Virus record (IMG/VR): IMGVR_UViG_3300040771_000124
Location: 1 to 64,000 of that record
From: a virus
DNA length: 64,000 bases
Direction: 5' to 3' (one strand)
Shown here: positions 23,221 through 35,200 of the stretch, piece after piece
Numbering within the stretch: the stretch's first letter is position 1
Layout: the number at the start of each line of letters is the position of its first letter
Position numbers and translations under genes: made by a program
The notes under the pieces: generated by a model
Database searches by the model: none
What the model was told of the DNA's origin: nothing
What the model saw: the letters and a program-made list of their open reading frames with translations, nothing else

Positions 23221-26200
23221 TTACTGTGTGAGGTTGACCCAAGGGTTCAAGGAAAGACTATCTAGAGCCTGTCCTGGGCCTACAGAGTTATCTAGTGTCC
23301 CTTCAAGCAGCTTCGTAAAGAAGTTATCACTTGTTGGCATACCCACACTACCAAAGGTAGTTGGAGCAGGAGCCACGGTAGCCAACAGAGCGTGTACCGG
23401 GTTATTCCTGATAGTGGATAGAGCGATCTTCACAATACGTAGCTTAAAGTTGTAGAACCACAGTATACCGTTGTTCTCCAAAGCACCCCGGAAGCGCCCA
23501 CTCAAACGACTGTAGTTCACAAATTCCTCTGTGATACGGGCAAGGGCAGCAGCCTCAGACAATCCCTTACGTTGGGTCAAGTCATCGTACAGAATGGCTT
23601 TAGCCAAGAAATCACCGTACTCAACTGCTTTCTGCAAGCCTTGGAAAAGAGCCGTGTCTTTGGTTACCAAAGCATAGCGACCAACCGTGGCAGCACTACC
23701 CGGTAGCTTGGCAGCAGCTTGTTCTATGTAAGCCTGCAGACGGCCCGAGGTCAAATCCACATCAGCACGAAGCAAGCCAGCATCTGAGATACCGCTGAAC
23801 TCGCCTGCCTTAATCAATGGCCAAATGCTCATACGTGTGTACGAATCTTTGATTGATTGCAGCTCTGTCTTCAAACGACGTTCAAGAATAGCGTTACCAC
23901 TGGCTGCACGTAACTCAGCTTCAGCTTCAATTTCACGCAGACGTGCATGAGTGTAAGCCTCAATCTCAGCAACCTTCTTACCCATTCCCTTGGTGATAGA
24001 GGCCAAAGGCACGCCCCGGCTTATTAGCTGATACACGTTAGAGAGCAGGTTAGCCATTGGCACGATCACCGATTTAATAACAATCAACACACGCGCATCA
24101 GAGACAACATTTTGAAGCACTGATTCGGCTGTCACTAATTTGCGATAAGCAGCGTTACCAAAAACAGAGACAGCAATGTTTCTAACAGCTTTCTGGGTCT
24201 CTGGAGACCAACGACCGTTACCTGTCCAAAAGTCTCCTACAGTGGCTGCATGGTAGCCAAGGACATCATTCAACATGTCCTTACGAACCATGAACTTACC
24301 GTGGAATACTTGCTCAGCGTACTTCTTAGTAGCAGGGCTAAACAGAGAAACGGCCTTCATCAAAACGGGATCTTTGGTTTTGTTGAGATCAACATACTCG
24401 TTAATGTTATTTGCTGACTCAGCCAAATCTTTATCAAGCATGGCACCCAAGTGGTTGATCAGAGTCTCGTTGTAATTACGAGCAAAGGACTCTTCCACTT
24501 GGCGACCACGCCATACACCCAGCATCTTAGAAAGATCACTTTCAGTACCCAGGCGCTCCATCATGGCTGGGTTTAGGCTTCTTTCAAAAGCCACCACGTC
24601 ACCATCAGCGTCAAATACCGGCATCAACGATTCCACATTGGTATCCGATTTGATACGGGACAGGATACGACGTACAGCTATCGGATTAGCAATGACACCC
24701 GCAGTTTGTGCAACAGTTTGCCCGGTAGTTGCGTCAACACCACCAATGGTTTCACGGACGTTTTGAATAATCCCTTGCTCAAAGGTGGAGCGAGAAGCCA
24801 CCGGCAGGTAGTAGTAACCACGGTTACGGTTACTCTCCACCGAAGAGCCTACATAATCACCAATTCGCTCAAAAGACTTAGCAACCAATTCCGAGTACTT
24901 GGAGTCATCAAACACTTGGATTGAAGACTCAGAGTTACTCTGGGAAGGGATGTAACCCTTGTAGACGTTCAAGCGTGCTGCTGCAGTAGCTTCCTTACTA
25001 GCCTCGCCTTTACGCTGACCATCAAGGTAAGAGAGAACAAAGGTCAGACCAGCATTTTCATCTTGAGCCAAAGTGCGAAGAGAGGCCATGTCATCCTTCG
25101 ATTGGTTCTGGAGAGCGTACAGGCTTACCAAACTGTCAATTTGCTTAACAGAAGCTGGAGAAGTGAACCCGCTCTTTACCCCTGTCATCAGCAAACGAGA
25201 GATGGCTGTAGCGTTACGAAGCAAGGCTTTCTGAGGAACTCCGTCCACCATGAACTGAGCAAGCTGACGCATTTTCTCATCTAAGAGAGCGTAGTTTGCA
25301 CTGTCAGTATTCTTCAATTGGTTCTGAAGATCGTCGATTGCCTTGTTTACAGCACTCGGGGAGACCATCAGCTTCAACAGCTCCGCATTGGTGTAGTTGT
25401 CTCTGAGAGCAGTTATGTCCCCTTTAGCCAAGACACGATGCAGACCGCCCCACTCTTCGCTGCTGAGTTCCCGTGAGAACTTCTCACGGATCAAGACAGG
25501 TAAGTGCTCACGGTATTGCTGACGTGTCTGCTGAACAGTGGTCAATACAGCTTTAATCATGTCGTAGACATTGGCATTACTGTCGGTACGGCCAATAAAC
25601 TCACCAAGCATTTCCCGTACCGGGGTCCACATATTGGTTTTGTTTATAGCGCCCTGCAGGTTATCTGCCACAGCCCCAGCAATTTCCTCATCAAGAACAG
25701 CGGCCAAACCGGTAGAGGCTTGGGCTGCAAACTTCAGAACCTTGTTTGTACCCGGCTTCTCTGATTTCTTAGCAAGCGTAATCAGCTTCCTAGACAGTAG
25801 TGACATACCGTTGGTAACGATTTCGTTAGAACGATCTATTAAACCGCCGCTCTTACTAGCCACTTGGTCAAAAAAGGTTTCCCGAGTTTCGATGATATTG
25901 CCGATGTGGGTGTTCAGATCATCAATAGCTTCTTGGGTATTGGTTGAGTTCTTACTGATGCCCGACATACGATTTGACAGCTTACCAGTCAGGCGATTAC
26001 CTGTGTTCTCAAGCAAAGCATCCAGTGTGCCCGCATTGTTATGGGTATTTTTTGGAACAGGGACTTTAGCCAATACCGCACGGAACTCGTTATTAACAGT
26101 AGCTAGAGCCAAGAAAGCAGGGAGGAGGGTTGAGCGGCCAAGACCGTCTTTAGCTACCAGATACTTACCTGACAGCACGTCAAACTTCTCACGGGCCAAC

Positions 26201-29200
26201 GCTTCGACGTTAGGATCAGTGCTCTCTGGGTCAGCCATGAAGTCCACATAAGAAAGATTCTTCATGGCATGTACATACAGCTTCTGGGCAGTAGCCATAG
26301 CATTAGCGTCTATCTTGGCTTCAGTAGCCAAGGTAGCCACAATGGTATTGAAGGTGGAAGCCTCCTGCATATTCATATCAAAGCCGTGAGCCATAAACGA
26401 TTGGCTTACACGGTATGACTGCATGATCCCTGTCTGCAGAGCCACAGTGGCATCTACCTTGTTAGGGTGAACCTTCTCTTTGAGATACTGCCCGATCGTT
26501 TTATTGAGGCTCTCGTTAATACTCACAAGGCGATCGTTGTCACCATAGATGCTGTTCTGCATCAGTACGGTACGGGTAAACCGCTCTTTCACAGTCGGTT
26601 GGCTACGGATCAAAATGGTGCTGTTAAACAACAGATTGCTGAGCATGTCCTTGCCCACTTCCTGCTTAATGTTGAACAACTGCTTCAAGAAGGACAGCAC
26701 GGCCTCTCTGATACGGGCAAACTTAGTAGCCGTAGTGTTCTTAGCTATGTTAGCCAAAGACTCGTTAGCCAATGTCCACGCCATAAACTCGTTCAGAGCT
26801 GCTGCTTTGCTGCCAGGGGTATCGTCTAAGAGGTAGTCCTCAATAGCGGCTTTAGCATCTGCGTAAGAGTCACGAACATCACTGTTCACTTGGATCAAAG
26901 AGCTTTCCAGATCCAAGAATTGATTCATCAATTCCTCAATTCGTAACACTGCCATAGATGCTCGACGAGTCCCAGTACCTAAGTAATGAGCAAGCACTGC
27001 TTGGAAAGTAGCTGCGTGAATCAACTCGTGAGTGAAGGTCTCAGTAGTGTTGTTGTGCAGGTAGATTACTTTGCTGTCGATATTGGTGTAACCCTGTAAA
27101 CCTTCGCTGGAATTACCACCGTTACCATAAAGACCCTCAGCATCATTGAACTTAGCAATCTGCTCTGGACCGCCAAACACAATCCGGTAGCCTTCTGCTG
27201 CCAAGGTATCAATGATCTCTTTCATCACTGCTGCCTGTGTTTTAGGCATTTGAGTAGTCAGCTCACCCAGCCTAGAGGCAGGAAGAACTTCCACACCAGA
27301 AGCGTGAGACTCAGTGAGAAGAAGTAATTCAGCATTCAAAGTACGATCTACTCGTTCTGCTTTATTAATATCAGCAAGCTCCTCTTCGTAAATAACATTT
27401 ATTTGCGCTTCCATAGCCTCGTAGCTGGAGTTGTCAAGAACAACAGTTCCCTTGTTCACATGTGGCTCACCGACAGCAGCCATCTGATCAACAGATAGGT
27501 TTACTTTCTTAACGGTACGGTGACGTGCCTCAATGGATTGCTGTGCCCAATTAAGCATATTAGGCAAGGCATTAAATTCAGACATGATTCTTTTGTAACT
27601 AACAGGTTCCTTAGTAAAACCTATCAGAGCCAAAGTCAACTCAGGGCGCATCTCCTCAAAAAGAGTCTCAGTGTCGGCTACTTTTGTAAACGCAAGGTAG
27701 CTCTCGTAAACAGCCTTCAAAGGGTTACGTGACCAGCTTTCAAACACTGCAGCGTTAGCTTGACGACTACCTTCTTCGATTTTGTCCAACGGCATGTTCA
27801 TACCGTCAAAGATTTTCAAGGTGCCTTCAATGGCATCACTGTAGGTTGAAATCAGCTGCATCATCAAACCATCACCAGCACCAATGGTCATGTAAGGAAT
27901 GCCCGATACACCGGCATTCTTAGGAGCGTGTAGATACGGATCACTGCGGAAGCTACCATCAAGAGCACTACCAAAAGTAGTGGCACCCACGGGGCTTACT
28001 AAGCCAGTGGCGATAGAGAAAACCTGATCCTCTGTAACAATGTTGGGGGCAAGGTGAGCAATGCTTGCCTTGATCTTATTGACCTCTTCAACGGTTAAGA
28101 AGTCATTACGATTCCATAATGGATCTTTGCCTTTTTCCAACAACACTTTAGCCAGCTCAGCTTTAAAAGCATGAGCCAAGAAGATCGACTGTACCTGGGT
28201 TGCTTTACGCAGGAGCTTAGTTGTTTCCAACAGACTATCGCCTACTGTGTCTTTAATAGCGTAAGTCAGTGGGGTAACAAACAGTAGGTGCATGTTGTTC
28301 CGAAGAGCCGAAAGCTCTTGCTGGGAGAGAGTAAACTCAATTAGGGAACTCTCTTTCTCACTGCGCTTAGTTTCTGGAACACTCTCCAAAGCGTAACCAA
28401 CGTCTTCATTCAGCACAGCTACCTTAGTAGTAAGTGCCTCAAATGCTTTTTCAAACTTAGCATACTTTTCCTGCGCTTCTTCTAACGAGGAAGACTGTTT
28501 GCCAAACATCGCTTCGGCAGGGGACATACCCTGATTAGAAGTTGCTTCAATTGTCTGACTCATACGCTCATACAGGGCATCAGTTAGAGATTGAACCAAG
28601 TTACCTGCAATACCTTTGGCTCCCGAGCCGTACAGGGTAATGGTCAGCGGGTTCTTTGTAAGGCCCCGATCAATAGTCAGCACACCCTCTTTGAAGGACA
28701 TATCAGAACCCATGAACAGGTCCATCAAAACAAGTAACTGATCCATCTGCCCTGCTACATCAGGTGCCACTTTAAGAAGTTTTTTACGTAAGGTAGCCAT
28801 CTTTTTCAAATGAATGTTGGCTGTAGTTTTATACAGGTCCACTGCATCTGTAGTAGTGAAGTGCTCGTTCATGGTCATACGATCATGACCAATAAACATA
28901 CCGCCTTTGGCAATTGTTTTGAGCCATTGGGCAGTAAACCCACCTACAGTAAACAACATCATTGCGTTGATTGGGCCGTTAGAGATTCCGTCAGCTTCAA
29001 CGTAGATGGCGGTGTTAAAGGCATTCAAACTCATGCCTTTGTTATACCGAGCCTTCTCAACAAGTGCGTGTAGAGCAACAGGAGTCAGGGCAATACCTGC
29101 TTCTTTGAAGTTACTAATCATCGTCGGCGTTAAAGAAGTGGGCAATCCACCCATTTTCTCAACCCAGCTTTCCAAGATCTGAACAGTAGGTGCAAGAGCA

Positions 29201-32200
29201 TCCAGACGCTTAGCCAAGTCTTTCTTTATAGCACTTGGCATCTTGTGATGAACTTTGATTCCCAAAGCCTGTGCTAGACCCAGTTGGAAACGGAACAGGT
29301 CTTTAGCGTTGGTCAGATCCAAAACCGATCGAGTAGGCATGATTGCCTCACGAATCAGTTTATTGGACTGGGGGGTGTATTTACCCAGCATCTGCAGACG
29401 GGAAACCCGACTCATGTTGAAAGCGTAGCGGATAGGTACTTGATCCAAAGGACCGCCTTCAGCATAGCCGTCAACACGATTAGCAGTATCCGTGAGGCTT
29501 TGGAAAGCTGAGGCAAGAGCCTGTGTCTGCCCCTCTACGGACATACGATGGTTCTTGTTCATCAAGGTGTTCTTGGTATCCACCTGAACAAAAGCTTCTT
29601 TAAGCTCGTCAATCCCCATTGCCGTAAACAGATTGACCATAGGTAGATTGAGGAAGTACGGAGTGTTCTGCTCGTTAGCAATCGTCTTCAACTGCTGCGG
29701 AGTGTTCTTCACATCCGGGTTACGCATCTGGGTAGGAGAGACAGCAAGCTCCCCCTCATCACCAATGATGGTCTTCTCTTCTGGCTCAATCAGAACAGCC
29801 ATATCTAGAGCATTTGGGTAAGCCCTTACTGCACTGTCTTTAGACAAAGGCTCCGTTCTGATTTGGATAAGCGTCTTAACCATCTCAAGAGGTGCTTTAC
29901 CGTCTGCGTCATATTTAACAAACTGTCCCCCCTTAGTCACACCGTAGTAGTCAGCATTCAACCAACCAAATTCTTTGAAGGTACGCATGATCTCGCCAGC
30001 AATGGCTTCTGGTACGCCTGACTGGTAACCAATAGGACCGCTGTTTTCTTTACTCAGGCCCCAGTAATTAAGAATTTTGGAAGACAGTGCTGCCTTTGCA
30101 TCAAGCAGGCTGGTGCCTGTATTCATTGCATCCACCATGCTGGAGCTTACAAAAGCACGGTCGATACCAGTCATTGACGCCACGTCTGCCTCATCCAGGT
30201 TATCGCTGCGAGTATCCGAATCAATGAACCATTGGATACCAGCCAGCACAGCACCTTCCAACAACTCAGGGTTGTATTCCAAGGTGTTGTTTAGCTGCTC
30301 TGTGATACCCATAGACTTAGTATCTGCAGCACGGAAAGGATCGTACACAACGCCCTTAGCGGTTTTAATCTGCTTCAGGCCAAGAGCAAGCTCACGAATA
30401 GTGGTCCCTTTGGCTCCTTTCTTGTAATCAGTAGCCAGCTTATTAGCCAGATTTTGCTTCAGCTTTTCAACGATCTCTTCAGCACGATCCAGCAGATTGC
30501 CGTATTCAGCAGCTGTCTTAGCATCGTACTTCCCCTTCGGGGATGAACCAATGAGGTTAGTGAAGTTGGCTGAGTTGCTCAAAGCCGAACGTAGGAACGA
30601 GATTGGAGTCTCTGTACCGATAGTACGAGTTTTCTGGACCTTGGGTAGCTTGTAAGAAGTACTAAACACCCCTTTAATTACGCCCATGATCCGTGGGAAC
30701 AAAGCAGCAACGCCTTCACCAGAGTCATCGATCGGTGCTTCCATGATTGGGACATCAAGCTCCTCTTTAGTAAGAGGAACTTCATCCATTTCCACATCCA
30801 GCTTCTGAGTCATATCCACCGAAGTGGGTACTACTGGTGCAGCAGGTGCTTCGGTAGTGGTGTCTTCCAGCATGAACATCGGGGCATCATCACGCACCGT
30901 GGCTTCCTGCATAGCAGCATCAAAGTCGATTAGGGAATCTGAGTCCTCTAAGCTTTCCTCTACTATTATCACCTCAACAGGTTTTGCTTTCCCCTCTGCA
31001 GCAGCGGCAGACTCTAGCTTTTGAATATGTGCCTCAAAACGTGCCAATCCATCAGGAGTAGCTAAGTTAAATACAGGGATACCTTTACGGGAAGCCATAT
31101 CAATAGCTTGCCCAGTACCACCGGATTTAATAGAACGATCGGCTGACTTTTCTAGACCATCTGGAGTCCACGCAAGTACAAAATCAACAGGTAATTTAAG
31201 ATACTTACCAAACAACTGATTCGTATTCCGGGCCATTAGGTCCAGGGCATAGTCCCCAAGACTATTAGGAGAAGGGTGGATTTCTTTCGCAATAGCGCGA
31301 GTAGTGTCTGTAGCATCTTTAACCAGAAATATCTCTTTGCTGTTTTTACCAACGCCCGCCTCGAAAGCTTGGTCAGCACCTTTGGCGTTTCCTGACATTA
31401 AAGTAAAGCCCAGCTCAGAAAGCCGCTCAGCCAGCGTAGTCATCAGATCTTGGATGGCTTGCGGAGTCTGCCGACTTCCTATGCCAGCGTAGGTAAACGA
31501 GGGATTATTTTCGTCATACGAAGGAAGCTTATCGAACTCAGGAGTTTTGCTACCTGTCTCAGTCGGTTCCGCCTTGCTCACAGTCGTCGGTTGCGGCTGC
31601 GCCTCCACCGCAACTTTCGCAAGCGTCACCGCTTGCATGGTGGGGTTAAGCTTCTTTATTTCTTCTGCAAGAAGCGCTTGTACATCAGCTTCAATTACCC
31701 CTGTTTCACGCCACGCTACGGGTATATCAATGCCTTCAAGTGCCTTCTCTACTGCCTGATAGTTTTTCAGCCCGTTGTAAGGACTGCCCCCATCTTTGAC
31801 TAGAGTACCTGCGCCAAAACGGTATTCTTTAAGGATTCGTTTTTGAGCTTCCAGTAGCTTAAAGATAGGTGCATCTGGGGCAAGATCACTGTTCTGTAGG
31901 TAAGCTTCCAGTACTTCAATCAGTTCTTCGGCTACTTGCATAGTCAAGTACTGACGAGGAGTTCCCGCTTTAAGAGCAACACGCTCTGCATACTTAGCTT
32001 TGTTAGCTTCTACCTGCTCGGCAGGAAGAGCCTCACCCTTAGCGTCTGTCTTCTTATACGTTGCTCGTTCCATTCGCTTTGCGTCTGCTTCTTGGGACGT
32101 ATCGACCCATGAAAGCAAAGAGGCTAAAGCTTGTTTAGTTACAGCGCCTTCGGACAGGGCTTTTAGTAACCCAGCCAAGCTATCAGTAATTTGTTGCAGC

Positions 32201-35200
32201 GTAGGTACAGCACCCGGTTCCACGCCAGTGTTCCTAACACCCAAAAACTGAGCTAAACCACCTACTTGTTCTAGCTCTGATGCAAGACTGGTTACTTCCT
32301 CCTCTACAGGCGTCACCGCTGGTTTGTCGGCGGGCTTTGCTTCCTTTTCTACAGCAGGGGACTTTTCAACAACCTTCGGGGTCTCCTCTATAGCTGCCTT
32401 CTCTTTGGCTTTGGCTATTTTTTCGGCAACCTGTTGCTCAGCCAAGGTAGCTGCGTCTTCACGACGATCCATCTCAGCTTGGTAAATTTCATAGCGAGGA
32501 TCGTTGGTGTTGGTATTGCCCAGACGAGTGGCTAAAACAGCATTACTAAGGCTACTGACACCGGCAGGGATACGTGTATCATTTGCCCCACTCGGTACAG
32601 CTTTTGTATCAGTTTTTGCATCTTCAGCCGGGGTAGTTGTTTTACCATGGTTGGCTACAAATTCTTCGGCAGGAATGCCTAAACGTGGGTCTAACGGGAT
32701 AAAATCAAGATGGTCACCTTTAAGATCAGGAAACGCTGTAACCAGGTTGTTGTACACATCGGCCAACATTTTTGCTTCACGACCGACCTTTTGCGCCATC
32801 TTTATAGAACCCACATTGTTGGGATAGACTCGCCACACATTGGGGCTGTCTTTAAGGTTCCCTCCGACGTAGATTTTGTAGCCGACTCCTACTGCCTTCG
32901 GGTCTCCCGCAGCAAAGTGAGTGTTAATAGCTCCGAGTTTATTACTCATACCCTTAGCGAAATTATGAAACTCGACCAGACGGGCAGCTGCAGTATTTCT
33001 GTCACCCGCCTTCCACGCAGACATGATGCCCTTAGCGTGCTGTGTCAGGGATGGCCCCTTTTCCCCCTCTACCGAGCTAATGTTGAGCGATACTGGATCA
33101 GTCTCGCCCAACGCTTGAGCTTCTTTATCGGCAGCAGCCACAGCACGAAGCATCGCCACTGACGTATCAAGTGCAGCTTTTTGCTCAGGAGAGATCTGGA
33201 GCTTACCCCGCGAGACCTGATTCAAGACTCGCTCAGTAGTTTCCAGATTGCCTTTCTCTGGTGCCAAAATAGCCACATTGATAACATCATTTACGGCTTT
33301 CTGACCTTCCGGCGTTTCCAGCATTTCATCAGTGATTTCCACCGCCTTCGCTGCACGCTTCTCAAGAGCACTCTGAATTTTTCCAATGGCATCCATTACC
33401 TTTGGGGTTTTTCCGAGTGAGTCCATCAAGCCAACGTATTGGCCAACGATTGTGCGAGCTGGGTGATCCTGTGGAACTTTCTGTAACGCTTCAGGGTCGC
33501 TGTTGATTAGCTTCTGGTAACCGTTTACCAAATCGTACAGATACACCCCTGCCTCCATTTGAGCAGGACTGCCTTCTTCAACTGTGTTTACGTACTGGGC
33601 AACACGTTGAATAGCTTCTACACGATTTTTCACATCTCCCATGATGGGCTTCAACAGTTCAGGAGTGGCGTCAGCTTCCACATCGTAGGTATTAGCGGCC
33701 ACTAAGCTATCAATGTAAGAATTGGCTTCTGCTTTCTGCTCTGGTGTAGCGTCGGTTTCCTCAACAGCTTGTCGCATAACAGGGGCTTCTACTCCGGCAG
33801 TTGCTTGAGCTTCTGTCGCAGCAGCCAAGACAGTTTTATCAGCGAGAGGAGATGCCTCCTTATTCGCTTGAAGCTGCTTGTCTACGCGATCTGCCATCAT
33901 GCCCAAGGCAGCCTTACCTGCAGCAAGAGTTCCCTTTCCAGCTAGACCAACTGCCTGTACAACACCACTTGGTGCCCCCATAACAGCAGTCATACCTAGA
34001 CCGTACAAGGCACCCTCACCAGCTTGGCGACCAACACCCTCAGCTAGATCCTGATTTTCATCTACGCTGCCTTGTATTGCTAAGTTCTGAGCCAGTTGAC
34101 CACTGGCACCTTGGATCCCTTCTTCCACTGGTTCTTTCAACACATATCCAGGGGCTTTCCGAATCATTGTGCTCAGAGGAGCACCTTCAAATTTAGACAC
34201 CAACTTACCGGCTGCAATAGCAGCAGGAGCCGTTAAAGCAGCAGCCTTCAAGGCAGTGCTGTTTGCCAGTTCCAGCTTGGCATCGTCAGGAGACATGGTT
34301 TTAACCAGCTCACGGTAATCCTCACTTTCAGCCAGAAGCTGATCATGGCTACGTCCCATTACGTCGTTTACAGTCTGGGTGTAGCTACCACCGGATTCCA
34401 TTGCACCAATGGCCACAGGGGTGGCTATCTTGCTACCAATGTCCCCAAGCTTGGCAAGGCCAGCAAGACCACTAACTCCTTTACTAACAGGGCCTGCAGC
34501 CAACAGAGAGCCGACAGCGTTGCTTACGCCTGAACCAAGGACAGCAGGGTCACTTCCTGCAATGCTCACGGCATTCACTGTTTCACGGCCAATACTCTTC
34601 AAGCCCGCAATAAGCTCGGAGTCACCATTACTGATGTCAGTGGCACGTTGCTCGACGTTATCACGGCCAGCCAGTGCATTCTTGTCTTCGGCCAACTGCT
34701 TACGTACACGCAGCTCATCACTTTGGTAGGCAGCATTCAAGCGAGTTGCTTCTTCCAACTCACGGCTGATTGCGGCACCACCACGAGAACTAACAGTGCC
34801 CACACCCAAGGCAGCAATGCCACCTAACGCATTACCAAAACCACTGGCAATGTCTGTAGCACCGTCATACGCCACTTGACCAGCATTACGGTCAGGCGTG
34901 TTCATGGTATCCATGACAGCGTTAGTGCCTTGGGCAACCTGCTTAATAAGAGTCCCTGCTTGGTCACCGTATTTTTGATACAGCTGGCCTGGGGTCATCT
35001 CACGGAGGTCGTTTTCTTTATCGCTACGTCCCAATGTCCCTAACGAACTCAACTTAGACAAAGCAATGTTATAAGCAGAATCAACGCCTGGACCCATAGC
35101 TTCTTGCTTACGGGCACTCGCTTGGGCGACTTGATTTTTCTTAATCTGCCCAGCCCTATCTAAGACATCCGTCTTAGTGTCTGTAGGGGTAGCAGGCTGC

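Noticed and set aside
29284-33420. Several 60-150-codon + strand frames inside the giant polymerase gene
   Set aside because: All are antisense to a continuous, motif-bearing reading frame, with no ribosome-binding sites or recognisable domains.
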